This document shows, in pieces, positions 1 to 10,200 of a stretch of DNA of 64,000 nucleotides; within the stretch, counting starts at the first letter, position 1; each line of letters starts with the position of its first letter. Source of the DNA: CAWDMW01 sp963803575 (lineage in GTDB: Bacteria > Pseudomonadota > Alphaproteobacteria > Rickettsiales > UBA998); the NCBI GenBank assembly GCA_963803575.1, contig CAWDMW010000002.1:1178001-1242000 (forward strand), written 5' to 3'. Position numbers and translations under genes: made by a program. The notes beneath the pieces were generated by a model. That model was given only the letters and a program-made list of their open reading frames with translations, did not search any database and had not been told where the DNA came from.

Positions 1-183
1 CGTGACAATGACCATACCCGTAGAAGTGTTTCCAAACGAGTATATTGCTTATCTGGGAATGGCATACTGTCCCCCGCATAATTTTTATTACATCGTAAAA
101 CGCCCTGAAAATTTCATATAAAGCGACCCATGAAAATAGTTATAAGGGGATGAAAAAATAAGAATAATGAAAATAGCTATCAC

Positions 184-207
184 AACCTATAAGTTTATTT
201 ATAGGTT
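184..207. repeat. 9-bp inverted repeat (hairpin)
   Basis: AACCTATAA at 184-192 and TTATAGGTT at 199-207 are exact inverse complements around a 6-base loop. There is no strong T-run on either side, so it may be a weak terminator for an upstream gene or an operator. LysR regulators often bind dyads upstream of their own gene, but this one lies about 160 bp from the start codon. Confidence 0.4.
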
Positions 208-303
208 TCAATGTATATCATAGATTGAATATGGGATTTTAGCCTATTTGCCGATACAGAGCATAATATACTCAATAATAATTAAAAACTATTTAATATG
301 CGT

Positions 304-320
304 TCTCAGTTTCTCATAAG
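304..320 (+). promoter_or_regulatory. PmrA-type direct repeat box 1 (before LysR gene)
   Basis: TCTCAG, a five-base spacer TTTCT and CATAAG form a direct repeat with an 11-bp period, 48 bp before the LysR start codon. It matches the box at 1313-1329 at 16 of 17 positions. The layout resembles operators of PmrA/QseB-type OmpR-family regulators (half-site like CTTAAG, five-base spacer, half-site). The cognate regulator is inferred to be the response regulator at 11677-12336. Confidence 0.5.
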
Positions 321-367
321 AATCAATATCTAAAATGTTCACTCTGTAACGAGCATTTGGATGATAG

Positions 368-1258
368 ATGAGCTATTTTACTTTTTTGAGAACCTTCATG
401 GCTGTATATCGGTGCGGCTCATATAATAAAGCGAGCAAACAGCTTGGACTATCACAACCAGCCATTTCTAAGCAGATCAGCTCCCTTGAAAATCAATTAG
501 GAAAGAAACTTTTTAAGCGGAGTGGTCGAGGGGTGGAATCAACGCAGGTTGGTGAAGAATTGGCAAATGCGCTTGCACAAAATATCGACTCAATAGAACT
601 AACCTTTAATCAATCCCGCAAATCAGGGAACGAGGTTGCTGGAACTATTCATATTGGTGCGCCGAAAGAATTTCTTAATGTTCAAATGATTCCAGCGTTA
701 TCTCAGATATTCGAGCAGAAGATTAAAATCAAGATGCAGATCACTGCGCCAGATAAGATGTATAAATTAATCCGCAGTAATTGTTTAGATTTAGCAATCG
801 TAGAGCAAATTACTGATAAGAATGATATTGGCTATAGGGTTTTATTTACCGATGAATTGGTGCTTGTGGCTGCACCCAAATGGCGGGATATATTATCCGG
901 TCAAACCACTAACCCTCAAAGCCTTTCTGCAATACCATTATTGGCACGAGGAGAATCTTTTAATTATATAGATCAGTATTATTTGGAGGCTTTTAATCAA
1001 GAAAATCTGGCTCAAGCCTCAATTGTGATAGATGACGTAAGCATTATTCAAAGCCTATTACGTGAGGGAACTGGATATAGCGTGTTACCAAGGTATTTAG
1101 TGGCAGAGGATTTGGCTATGGGCAGGTTAATAGAGTTGCATCAGCCAGAAACTCCACCTTCCTATAAACTACACCTTATATGGAATAAATTTGAAATACG
1201 CAAAGCGCGAACTCTATTGGTACGTGATATTATTTTAGGAGAAGCGCATAACCATTGA
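368..1258 (+). CDS. LysR-family transcriptional regulator
   Basis: A 296-residue protein of the usual LysR length. An N-terminal winged helix-turn-helix (about residues 1-65, with the typical ASKQLGLSQPAISKQISSLE recognition region) is followed by a periplasmic-binding-protein-like effector domain (about 90-290). Such proteins are tetrameric DNA-binding regulators that sense a small molecule and commonly control a neighbouring gene. The gene has its own promoter region containing a PmrA-type box and is separated from the next gene by 104 bp with a second box. The effector is unknown. It could regulate the downstream lipid genes or an unlinked target. Confidence 0.9.
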   Translation: MSYFTFLRTFMAVYRCGSYNKASKQLGLSQPAISKQISSLENQLGKKLFKRSGRGVESTQVGEELANALAQNIDSIELTFNQSRKSGNEVAGTIHIGAPKEFLNVQMIPALSQIFEQKIKIKMQITAPDKMYKLIRSNCLDLAIVEQITDKNDIGYRVLFTDELVLVAAPKWRDILSGQTTNPQSLSAIPLLARGESFNYIDQYYLEAFNQENLAQASIVIDDVSIIQSLLREGTGYSVLPRYLVAEDLAMGRLIELHQPETPPSYKLHLIWNKFEIRKARTLLVRDIILGEAHNH

Positions 1259-1312
1259 ATTTAAGCCAAGCAGATGTTCTTCAACATCATTCCTATACAC
1301 CATGATTCTTAG

Positions 1313-1329
1313 TCTCAGTTTCTCTTAAG
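1313..1329 (+). promoter_or_regulatory. PmrA-type direct repeat box 2 (before lipid-kinase/LtaS operon)
   Basis: TCTCAG-TTTCT-CTTAAG with an 11-bp period ends 33 bp before the TTG start of the lipid-kinase-like gene. CTTAAG-type half-sites separated by five bases are the known form of PmrA boxes. In PmrA promoters the downstream half-site overlaps the -35 position, which would fit activation of the three-gene operon that follows. This is one of five such boxes between 304 and 11237. Confidence 0.55.
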
Positions 1330-1362
1330 TTTCTAGCTCTAAAAAAGCCCAATAAGTAATCA

Positions 1363-2016
1363 TTGGGTGGCGGAAACGTAGCTGGATTTCATTATCGGCA
1401 GGAAATTTACAGAAAGGTGATACACCTCAGTTCGCTGTGGATGCCTACCTGTATTTGGCTTTTAGAGCCGATGCACGCGCAGCTGCTGTTAGCTACTGCA
1501 TTTACGGCGGTGGTTGCTTTCGAGATTATCAGAAGGCAACCGATACTAATAGGGCAATTTGCTAATCGCATATTTGCACCGACATTGCGCTCGTCCGAGC
1601 TTGCTGGCGATGTTCGGTTCACTGGCGCGTTTTACATGCTGGCGGGTGCGCTGGTCACTGCCTTATTGTTTCCAAGAGAAATAGCAGCCACTGCTTTGGC
1701 AGTGTTGATGATATCCGATAGTGCTGCAGCACTGGTGGGCAAGCGGTGGGGTAATACACCCATTGCCGGTAAATCTGCAGAAGGGTCTCTCGCCTTTTTA
1801 CTATCCGCCATATTCATTGCTGCTTTCTTTGCCGTCATTAGCAGCGAGTCGTTCATTCCATTTTTTATTAGTGGCTGCATCGCCAGCATCGTGGCTACGG
1901 CCTGCGAACTCTATGCACCTCGCTTAAGGCTGGATGACAATTTGCTCATCCCTATCGCCTTTGCTGCCACCCACATTCTCACTTTTTCAATTCTTACCAA
2001 CTGGACGCACTCATGA
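1363..2016 (+). CDS. CTP-dependent lipid kinase-like membrane protein (Sec59/dolichol-phytol kinase family)
   Basis: A 217-residue polytopic membrane protein. The N-terminal Arg-Lys-x-x-His (RKVIH) near residue 18 and the later stretch ISDSAAALVGKRWG (about 117-130) are hallmarks of the dolichol/phytol/diacylglycerol kinase family, which phosphorylates lipid alcohols using CTP. The start is TTG, and no in-frame ATG precedes the conserved RKxxH motif. The stop overlaps the start of the next gene by 4 bp, indicating translational coupling. In context it may re-phosphorylate diacylglycerol released by the neighbouring LtaS-like transferase; that role is inference. A CdsA-like cytidylyltransferase is the main alternative, but the length and motifs fit the kinase branch better. 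Confidence 0.7.
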   Translation: MGGGNVAGFHYRQEIYRKVIHLSSLWMPTCIWLLEPMHAQLLLATAFTAVVAFEIIRRQPILIGQFANRIFAPTLRSSELAGDVRFTGAFYMLAGALVTALLFPREIAATALAVLMISDSAAALVGKRWGNTPIAGKSAEGSLAFLLSAIFIAAFFAVISSESFIPFFISGCIASIVATACELYAPRLRLDDNLLIPIAFAATHILTFSILTNWTHS

Positions 2017-3899
2017 AGACATTATTTTATCGGATGACTCCTTATTTTATTACCTTTCTAAGTATCGAAGCACTCGTGCGCGTCAGCATTGGTTGGCAGG
2101 AAATGGGAAATCTCAATCACGGCTTACTCTCTCTGCTAGAAAGCATGGGCATGGGTGTGGTGATGGATAGTGCTGCCTTTTTCTATATCCTTCCGGCTCT
2201 GGTCATCATTCAGCTTTGCATTCCTCGCAAATGGAATGGCAGGCGTACTCAGGCAGGGCTTTACGCAGCGTTTCTGTTTGTTATGATTATGACCGCCGTT
2301 GGCCAATGGTTATTTTGGGATGAACTGACCAGCCGCTTTAACTTTATCGCTGTAGATTATCTGGTCTATATGGATGAAGTGGTGGGTAATATTCAGGAAT
2401 CCTATCCCGTGTTGCCGATGCTGCTGGTGATTGGAACAATAGCAGCGTTGGGTGGGTATTTTTATAGCCGTTGGCTGCCACATAAACAGCCCCGCCGTAT
2501 CGCTTGGAAACACAAAATAGCATTGGTTGTTGGAGTAGCGGCTCTGGCCGGAACCTCGTTTGTTGCCATCTCCGAAAATACAGGTGAGTTTTCACAAAAC
2601 CGCTACGAGAACGAGATAGCTAAGAACGGCGTATTCTCCTTGTTTGCCGCATTCCGCAATAATGAGCTACCGTATGCTGATTTTTATAGTACGGAGGATA
2701 AAAGGACAGCACTCGCAGATCTGCGCCAGCATTTGAAAGGAGATGGATTCTCTTTTGTAGATAACGGTATCACCCGCCGCATTACTTCTGCCGGTCAGGA
2801 AATACACCCCAACATCGTACTAATTACAGTGGAAAGCCTGAGCGCCGACTATATGAAGGCATTTGGCAATGAGGAAAATCTCACACCGAACCTTGACCGG
2901 CTGGCAAAAGAGTCGATGTTCTTTACTAATCTCTATGCCACTGGCACCCGCACTGTTTATGGCCTGAGTGCTATTACACTTTCTATCCCACCCGTTCCGG
3001 GTAATGCCATTGCCAGAAGACCAGAAAATGACGGGCTGTTTTCTCTTGGCTCTGTGCTCAATGCCAAGGGCTATGATAGCAAGTTTATGTATGGCGGTTT
3101 TGGCTATTTTGACAATATGAATACATTTTTCAGCGGTAATGACTACGGCATTGTAGATCGCTCTAACCTAACTGATGAAGAGATTAGCTTTGCCAACATA
3201 TGGGGTGTAGCTGACGCAGATATTTACGCCCGTGCATTGAAAGAGAATGATGTCGCGCATGCTGAGGGAAACCCTTTCTTTGATATGATTCTTACCACCT
3301 CTAACCACCAGCCATTCACCTTTCCAGAAGGTAAAATTGATCTTCCTTCCGGAAGTGGAAGGCGTGGAGGTATAAAATATACGGATTATGCCATTGGAGA
3401 GTTTCTTGAAGAAGCCAAGAGCCATCCATGGTTTGATAATACCATCTTTGTTATCGTTGCGGATCATACAGCAGGCAGCTCCGGTAAAATGGAGCTAACA
3501 CCTGATAGACACCATATTCCTATGATGTTCTATGCTCCCAAGTTAATAAAACCGCAGGTAGTTGACAGCTTTGCCAGCCAGATTGATCTGGCACCGACAC
3601 TACTTAGTTTAATGAACATGGATTATGATAGCCGTTTTTATGGGCGTGATCTTATGGGATCAGGTGCGCCGCGTGCATTTATCGCTAACTACCAGCGCGT
3701 TGGTCTGCTTAAGCCAGATTCTCTCACCATATTAAAGCCAGGAAAAGAGGCCAGTATGTATCTGCTGGAAGGCGATAATTTTGAGCCTTCAGCGACAGTG
3801 GATAAAGACCTGCTGTCTGAAGCCATCGCTTATTTCCAAAATGCCAGCCGTTGGCGCGAACTCAATCAAGCTATTTCACCAAACCTCGCCAAGCATTAA
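2013..3899 (+). CDS. LtaS/MdoB-type sulfatase-fold transferase (lipid headgroup transferase)
   Basis: A 628-residue protein. Several N-terminal membrane segments (about residues 10-190) precede a periplasmic alkaline-phosphatase/sulfatase domain (about 265-600). The domain starts with a metal-binding Glu in TVESLSAD (Glu274) and carries the nucleophile Thr in GTRTVYGL (Thr312 or Thr314), with a late DHTAGSSG and a His-rich DRHHIP metal site. The family (COG1368) transfers phosphoglycerol or phosphoethanolamine from phospholipids to envelope glycans or lipids and leaves diacylglycerol. It is coupled to the lipid-kinase-like gene upstream (4-bp overlap) and to a PAP2 gene 3 bp downstream. The exact donor and acceptor cannot be read from the sequence. 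Confidence 0.82.
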   Translation: MKTLFYRMTPYFITFLSIEALVRVSIGWQEMGNLNHGLLSLLESMGMGVVMDSAAFFYILPALVIIQLCIPRKWNGRRTQAGLYAAFLFVMIMTAVGQWLFWDELTSRFNFIAVDYLVYMDEVVGNIQESYPVLPMLLVIGTIAALGGYFYSRWLPHKQPRRIAWKHKIALVVGVAALAGTSFVAISENTGEFSQNRYENEIAKNGVFSLFAAFRNNELPYADFYSTEDKRTALADLRQHLKGDGFSFVDNGITRRITSAGQEIHPNIVLITVESLSADYMKAFGNEENLTPNLDRLAKESMFFTNLYATGTRTVYGLSAITLSIPPVPGNAIARRPENDGLFSLGSVLNAKGYDSKFMYGGFGYFDNMNTFFSGNDYGIVDRSNLTDEEISFANIWGVADADIYARALKENDVAHAEGNPFFDMILTTSNHQPFTFPEGKIDLPSGSGRRGGIKYTDYAIGEFLEEAKSHPWFDNTIFVIVADHTAGSSGKMELTPDRHHIPMMFYAPKLIKPQVVDSFASQIDLAPTLLSLMNMDYDSRFYGRDLMGSGAPRAFIANYQRVGLLKPDSLTILKPGKEASMYLLEGDNFEPSATVDKDLLSEAIAYFQNASRWRELNQAISPNLAKH

Positions 3900-3902
3900 T
3901 CG

Positions 3903-4649
3903 ATGGAGCTTTCTTGGAAACACTGGCATTTTACATCCTATCCACAATATCGCTCACATGCTTTGGGGTTGGCATCAGCTGCTGGATTTTTGCTGGTCTA
4001 TCTCGCCATTGCCCAGCATTGGAGCATAGACACCGCCATTCAAGATTACTTTTACAATGCCGCAAGTGGTGAATGGCTAATTGACCGATATAATGTGCCG
4101 CTTCGCTCAATCTTCTATCACGGCATGAAATACAGTATATTTGCGTTTGGATTTCTGTTGATTGCTGTGGTCATTATCGATTGGGTGAAGCACAGCCATG
4201 CAATAGATCGCAAAGCTCTATTATTTGTCATTACTTGCCTGATTTCTGTTCCCAGCCTCATGGCATGGCTAAAATATGAAACTGGCATTCCATGCCCTTA
4301 CCAACTGCAACTTTATGGCGGCGTGTTTGAGCATAAGGGGTTGCTTAATTTCTGGTGGCCGGATGGCACAAAGCACCCCAGATGCTTCCCCGCCGGTCAT
4401 CCCTCTGGCGGTTTTGCACTGCTTGCGTTGGTGGTTGTATCCTCACGCAAAAAGACAATGCTGGCGATTGCCCTAAGTTTTGGCGGGTTAATGAGCTATT
4501 ACCAAATGGCACGAGGTGCACATTTTTTAAGCCACTGCGTCACCACACTTTTGTTGAGCATTATCGTCATCATCCTCATTCATTTTTGTTTCTTAAGTTT
4601 CCCCTCAGTTTCAAAATGTAAGGCTGAATCAGAAAAATACGGCATTTGA
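3903..4649 (+). CDS. PAP2-family membrane phosphatase
   Basis: A 248-residue integral membrane protein with about six hydrophobic segments. Type-2 phosphatidic acid phosphatase signatures are visible: CPYQLQLYGG after the first conserved region, FPAGHPSGGFALL (the PSGH motif) and a later RGAHFLSH with the catalytic His. PAP2 enzymes remove phosphate from lipid phosphates such as phosphatidate, lipid A phosphates or undecaprenyl diphosphate. It begins 3 bp after the LtaS-like gene and is surely in the same operon. Its 3' end overlaps the direct-repeat box that precedes the efflux operon. Related enzymes can act as lipid A phosphatases or phosphoethanolamine-linked transferases, and the substrate here is unknown. 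Confidence 0.8.
   Translation: MELSWKHWHFTSYPQYRSHALGLASAAGFLLVYLAIAQHWSIDTAIQDYFYNAASGEWLIDRYNVPLRSIFYHGMKYSIFAFGFLLIAVVIIDWVKHSHAIDRKALLFVITCLISVPSLMAWLKYETGIPCPYQLQLYGGVFEHKGLLNFWWPDGTKHPRCFPAGHPSGGFALLALVVVSSRKKTMLAIALSFGGLMSYYQMARGAHFLSHCVTTLLLSIIVIILIHFCFLSFPSVSKCKAESEKYGI
4592..4608 (+). promoter_or_regulatory. PmrA-type direct repeat box 3 (before efflux operon)
   Basis: CTTAAG-TTTCC-CCTCAG, again with an 11-bp period, lies inside the last codons of the PAP2 gene and 67 bp before the TolC-like gene. The two half-site types appear in reverse order compared with the other boxes but on the same strand. It would allow the efflux operon to be expressed independently of the lipid genes. 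Confidence 0.5.
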
Positions 4650-4675
4650 TTAGGCAGGGGTGATGAACCTACATT

Positions 4676-6013
4676 ATGAACAAACTTCTAAATTTACTAC
4701 TTGTTCTCGTTTTAACGGGCTGCACCACTGGACCGACTCTTGATGATGTGATTTCTGATGTGCAGAGCCGCAGCGGGTTTGCGATACCGAAAGAAACGGT
4801 TGCTGGGCAGATCACCTTGCCGCCCGGTGCTGCGCTAGATGATGGCATTACCGAAGATGAGGCCGTATCTATTGCGCTTTGGAATAATGCTGCTTTTCAG
4901 GAAACTCTGGTTAGCCTTGATGTAGCGCGGGGCGATTTGATTCAAGCTGGGTTGCTACCAAACCCACTTGGCAGTTACACATTCTCCACTCCTGATAAGC
5001 CATTTAAATATGCGCTGGAGTTTCCATTGGAAGCACTGTGGTTGCGGCCATTTCGTATCGAAGCTGCCAAAGCAGATGCGATACGCGTTTCACAGCAGCT
5101 GAGTCAGGCAGGTTTGAATGTAATTCGTGATGCCCGCAACGCCTATAGCGACAATCTACAAGCGCAGGCGCAATTTAAGCTATTAGCAGAATCACTCACG
5201 CTTCGCCGCAAAATCGCTGGCTTGGCTCAAAAACGCTATCAGGCGGGTGATATTTCCATGCAGGAAGCAAATATAGCCTCTCTCGATGCCACTGCAGCAG
5301 AGCAAGCTGCCACGCGCAGCCGCTATGATACGCAAACCAGTGAGGTGCGGCTGCGCTTTGCTATGGGGGTGGGCAGTCATGTAGGAGATTTGCAGCTCGA
5401 CCCTATTCCTAAGCCGGATTGCAGAGAAATGGATGTGGCAGCACTTGTAGCAGAAGGTTTGAAGAACCGTCCGGATGCGTTAGCAGCAAAACAGGCCATA
5501 ACAGCAGCCGAGGCTCGATCCAACCTTTCGCACTTTGGTTGGCTGGGGATTAGCGGCGTGGCCGATGCCACCAGCGGTAAAAGCGGTCATGAATTAAGCC
5601 CTGCGGTGAAAGGTTCTGTGCCTGTATTTAATATCAACCAAGGCAATATCGCTCGCGCCGATGCGGAACAAGAACGCACGGTGCGAGGCGAAGAAACGGT
5701 AGCACATCAGATTCGGCTCGATGTGAATCAAGCCTATATGCAATACCGCCAAGCATGCAGCGAGCTAGGTATTTTGCAAAATAGTGTCATCGCCGAAGTT
5801 GAAAACGATCTAAGCAATGTTGAGAAGGCTTATGAAAGCGGTGATGTGCCGTATTTGATGGTGCTGCAATCCACGCGTGGTGTTGTTGATGCCCAGCTAC
5901 GACAAGCGCAGCTAATTGGCGATGTGCGCCGCGCTTCTTCTGAATTAGAGCGTAGTGTCGGCCAGAAGATCACACAACCTGAACTCTCCAACCCTGAAAC
6001 AAGAAGCCCGTAA
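4676..6013 (+). CDS. TolC-family outer-membrane efflux lipoprotein (CusC/CzcC-like)
   Basis: A 445-residue outer-membrane factor. It starts with a lipoprotein signal (LVLTGCTT, lipobox Cys at residue 16) and contains two outer-membrane-efflux-protein repeats rich in long alpha-helices (about 60-235 and 260-440). Trimeric TolC-type channels let a periplasmic adaptor and an RND pump export metals across the outer membrane. It overlaps the adaptor gene by 1 bp (TAATG) and opens a CusCBA-like operon. The PmrA-type box upstream suggests control by the local two-component system. Because the permease gene of this operon is frameshifted, the channel may now be orphaned. Confidence 0.88.
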   Translation: MNKLLNLLLVLVLTGCTTGPTLDDVISDVQSRSGFAIPKETVAGQITLPPGAALDDGITEDEAVSIALWNNAAFQETLVSLDVARGDLIQAGLLPNPLGSYTFSTPDKPFKYALEFPLEALWLRPFRIEAAKADAIRVSQQLSQAGLNVIRDARNAYSDNLQAQAQFKLLAESLTLRRKIAGLAQKRYQAGDISMQEANIASLDATAAEQAATRSRYDTQTSEVRLRFAMGVGSHVGDLQLDPIPKPDCREMDVAALVAEGLKNRPDALAAKQAITAAEARSNLSHFGWLGISGVADATSGKSGHELSPAVKGSVPVFNINQGNIARADAEQERTVRGEETVAHQIRLDVNQAYMQYRQACSELGILQNSVIAEVENDLSNVEKAYESGDVPYLMVLQSTRGVVDAQLRQAQLIGDVRRASSELERSVGQKITQPELSNPETRSP

Positions 6014-7233
6014 TGCTTATGAAACGACAACCATACATACCTATCTTCATCGTAATCACCGCTGCGATAATCGCTAGTTGGTGGCTATTTTCCAGCGGTT
6101 CGGAAAAGGCAAAGAAAGAGCCAGCTGCTAAAGTGGAGAAAGTGGTTAAGGAGGAGAACTTCAATACTATCACCTTAACCGAAAAAACCGAACAACGGCT
6201 GGGTGTGAAGGTAGCGCCAGTTGAAATAAAATCGGTGCATCGCTCTCGGCTTTATAGCGGTGAGATCATCACGCCGGTGGGCAGGCGTGGAGTGGTCACC
6301 GCACCATTCGGCGGACTGTTAAAAGGACCGAAAGAAGGCATGCCGAAAGCCGGTGATACAGTAACCAAGGGGCAAACCATCTTTATTTTAATGCCGCTTC
6401 TCACCACCGAGGCGCGAAATACAACGGCAACCGCACAAGTGGATGCGGAGATGCAGAAAGATAATGCGTCCATTCAGCTTCGCGCTGCCAAGGTAGCATT
6501 GGATCGTGCTAAAAGGCTCTTTGCTGATGGTGTTGGTGCGAAACGTGCCGTGCAAGAAGCACAAGCTGCTTATGATACAGCCGTAAAAACACTGGAAGCA
6601 GCTAAAGCACGCCAAACACTGCTAGAGGAATCACTCAGTGAGGGAACGGCTGCGCCAATCTATATTACTGCTCCAGAAGATGGGGTGCTGCGTAAAATAA
6701 CGGCAGCACATGGCCAGAACGTGCCGGGCGGCGCGGCATTGTTTGAGATGGGTAATTTATCCACCGCATGGGTGCGCGTAACTTTGCCTATGGGTGATTT
6801 AGAAGATATTGCACGTAACCGCGAGGCGCAGGTTGGAAGCCTGTCAGCGCATTCAGGACAGCCCATGCAGCCTGCCATGCCAGTTTCTGCGCCACCGCTG
6901 GCCAATCCGCAAGCCTATACGGTGGATTTGCTCTATGTGCTGCATAATTCCGGTGAAGGAGCTATTCCTGGTAGGCGCGTAGGTGTATTAACACCGGTCA
7001 ATCAGGCGACTGAAAGTCCTGTCATTCCTGCCAGTGCTGTAGTTTTCGATGCGCTGGGTGGAAGCTGGGTTTATGAGCAAACTGCCCCGCTTACCTACGC
7101 ACGGAAGCGTGTAACGGTGGGTTATGTGACCGGTGATGAAACCGTGCTGACAAGTGGCCTCGAAACAGGCGCTTCCGTCATAACCGTTGGCGCACAGGCT
7201 CTGTTCGGCGCTGAAACGGGGACGATGAAATAA
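6013..7233 (+). CDS. Efflux RND periplasmic adaptor (CusB/HlyD family)
   Basis: A 406-residue membrane-fusion protein. An N-terminal signal anchor (about residues 8-25) is followed by a barrel-sandwich/lipoyl region, a helical hairpin (about 135-195, rich in Ala, Gln and Lys) and C-terminal beta-barrel and membrane-proximal domains. It bridges the TolC-like channel and the RND permease and in metal systems can bind the metal. It overlaps the upstream stop (TAATG) and the downstream start (ATAATG), so all three genes are coupled. ATG codons at 6013 and 6019 are both possible starts. It lacks the His-rich tail seen in the second adaptor at 24089. Confidence 0.88.
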   Translation: MLMKRQPYIPIFIVITAAIIASWWLFSSGSEKAKKEPAAKVEKVVKEENFNTITLTEKTEQRLGVKVAPVEIKSVHRSRLYSGEIITPVGRRGVVTAPFGGLLKGPKEGMPKAGDTVTKGQTIFILMPLLTTEARNTTATAQVDAEMQKDNASIQLRAAKVALDRAKRLFADGVGAKRAVQEAQAAYDTAVKTLEAAKARQTLLEESLSEGTAAPIYITAPEDGVLRKITAAHGQNVPGGAALFEMGNLSTAWVRVTLPMGDLEDIARNREAQVGSLSAHSGQPMQPAMPVSAPPLANPQAYTVDLLYVLHNSGEGAIPGRRVGVLTPVNQATESPVIPASAVVFDALGGSWVYEQTAPLTYARKRVTVGYVTGDETVLTSGLETGASVITVGAQALFGAETGTMK

Positions 7234-10200
7234 TGTTAAGCCAACTCATACAAGCCTCTGTACGTGGACGCGTAGTAGTATTGGCACTCTGTGTGCTGAT
7301 GATGGTGTATGGTTTTATCGCCGTTAGAAATGCGCCACTGGATGTATTTCCTGAATTTGCTCCCATCAAAGTAGAAATTCAAACGGAAGCTCCCGGACTC
7401 TCTACCGAGGAAGTGGAAAGCCTCGTTACTATTCCACTGGAAAATGCGCTGAACGGTACGCAGGGTTTGGATGTCTTGCGCTCTAAATCGGTGCTGGGAT
7501 TATCCTCCGTTGTCATGTTGTTTAAAGATGGCACTGACCTTGAACGCGCTCGCCAGCATGTGCAGGAGCGTGTGGCACTGGAGGCTACAAGGCTTCCTTC
7601 TGTTGCACGTCCTCCAGTCATTTTACAGCCGCTTTCCTCGCTGTCGCGTGTGCTAAAGATCAACCTTTCCTCTGAAACCCTAAACCAGATGGATTTAACC
7701 GAAATTACGCTATGGACGATACGCCCGAAGTTGATGGGGGTGCCAGGTGTTGCGAATGTGGCAATATGGGGGCAGAAGAATAAGCAATTTCAGGTGCTGG
7801 TTGATCCAAACCGCTTACGCGCACATGGCATAACGCTGGATCAGGTAATTCGCGCAGCGGGTGATGCTACAGTGTTGGAATCGGGTGGATTTGTGGATAC
7901 GCCTAACCAGCGCATTGCCGTGCGTCACCGCGAAGCGGTGTATAACACCGAAGATTTAGAACGTACCGTGGTGGATTTTCGGGGTGGCGCACCGATTCGT
8001 ATCCGTGATGTGGCGCAGGTGGTGATTGGATCGCCACCGCCCATAGGTGATGCGATGCGATTGTGAACGACAAGCTGGGACTGATGCTCATTGTCGAAAA
8101 AACGCCCGAAGGCAACACACTGGAAGTGACACGCAAGCTGGAAGAAGCACTGGAGCTATTGAAACCAGCGATGCCTGACGTGGTGGTGGATACGCATCTC
8201 TTTCGCCCAGCCACCTTCATCGAAGTGGCAATTGGTAATCTAACCAAGGCATTGTTGGTTGGTTGTGCGCTGGTGGTACTGATTCTGCTGGTATTTTTGC
8301 GCGACCGGCGCACGGCGTTTATCAGCCTAACCGCTATTCCACTTTCGCTAATTGCAGCAGTGGTGGTTCTCACCGCATTTGGTGTAACACTTAATACAAT
8401 GGTTATTGCTGGTCTGGTGATAGCACTTGGTGAAGTGGTGGATGATGCAATCATCGGGGTAGAAAATACTGTACGCCGCTTGAGGCTTAACCGTGAGGCA
8501 GGCCATCCAAAATCGGACTTCCGCGTAGTGGTGGATGCGTCGGTGGAAGTGCGAAGCGCCGTAGTTTACGCCACTATGATTGTCATGATTATTTTTCTGC
8601 CCGTGTTCTTTATGCAAGGCATCGCAGGTTCTTTTTTCCGCCCGTTAGCGATGGCGTATATTCTGGCGATTCTTGCCTCTCTGCTTGTGGCACTGACGGT
8701 CACGCCAGCGCTTTGCTATATGTTGCTCACTGGAGAACGCAAGAAGCAGTCGAAAGGAAAGCTCACAGAGCTTTTACATGCACGTTATGCCGAAATGCTG
8801 CCACGGATGCTGGATAAACCTAAAAAGGCACTCATCATCATTGTTAGCGCATTAAGCCTTAGCACCGGTGCCATGTTTTTTTATGGCAATGAATTTCTGC
8901 CAGAGTTTCAGGAAACAGACTTCTTAATGCATTTCCTCGGCAAGCCCGGAACTTCGGTAGAGGAAATGAATCGGCTTTCCATTCTCGCTGCTAAGGAGCT
9001 GCTGGCGATTCCCGGTGTACGTAATCACGGCGCACATGTTGGCCGTGCGGAAGTGGCCGATGAAGTTTACGGTCCAGAATTTACCGAGCTGTGGGTGAGC
9101 ATTGATCCGGATGTACCGTATTACGAAACGCGAGATAAGATTCAAGCAGTCATGGATAGCTATGCTGGGCTTTACACCGATGTGCAAACCTATCTGAAAG
9201 AGCGTAGCAAAGAGGTGCTTTCCGGTGCAGGGGCAAGCATCGTGGTGCGGCTTTATGGCAATGATCTTGCCACATTACGCACCAAGGCCGATGAGGTGAA
9301 GAAAATCATGAAGGGTGTGGAAGGCGCAGTAGACTTAAAGATAGAACCGCTGGTGCTGTTACCACAGGTGGAAATAGTGATGCGACCAGAAGCAGCAGAG
9401 CGTTTTGGAATAACATCTGGCCTCATTCGCCATGCAACCACCACCATCCTGCGTGGCAACAAGGTCGGTGAAGTGTATGAAGGCAAGAAGCGCTATGACG
9501 TTGTGGTGTGGGGTACGCCGGATACACGCGCCGATGTTGCCGCTATCCGTGATTTGCCAATTGATACACCAACGGGTGTGCAGATTCGCTTAAGAGATGT
9601 GGCTGACGTGATGCTCGTGCCAATGCCCAACTCCATTAAACGCGAAGGAGCTTCCCGCCGTTTAGATATCACTGCCAACGCTCGTGGGCGTGATGTTGGT
9701 TCAGTGGCAGTAGAGATAGAACAAAAAGTGCGTGAGATGAAGTTTGAAGAAGGCTATTACCCCGTATTTCTTGGCGAATATAAGGCACAAGCAGAAGCCA
9801 CCCAGCACTTAATGGCACTCACCTTGCTGGCGCTAGTTGGTATTTTGCTGGTGATTTATTCTGATTTCAAGTCATGGCGGCTAACTTTTATTACCTTCTT
9901 CACCCTGCCATTTGCGCTGGTTGGTAGTGCTATCGCCGTATTCTTTGCCGGAGGTGTGCTGTCGCTTGGTTCAATGGTCGGATTTGTAACGGTCATCGGC
10001 ATTGCAGCACGTAACGGTATTATGATGATAAGCCATTGGCGACATCTGGAAGATGCTGAGGGTGAAGTGTTTGGATCAGAAATGGTGAAACGTGGCGCAC
10101 AAGAGCGTTTAGTGCCGATTTTGATGACAGCGCTTGCCACCGGTCTTGCACTTCTGCCTCTCGTGATAAGCGGCGAAAAGCCCGGTCATGAGGTGGAATA

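Larger units (their letters stand above)
1..367. other. AT-rich left-edge gap before the LysR gene
   Basis: No convincing complete gene lies here. A frame open from the window edge (position 2) to a TAA at 119-121 could be the last 39 codons of a gene that begins outside the window, but its product is not recognisable, so I do not call it. The rest is AT-rich, with a 9-bp inverted repeat at 184-207 and a regulator-like direct repeat at 304-320. Confidence 0.5.
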
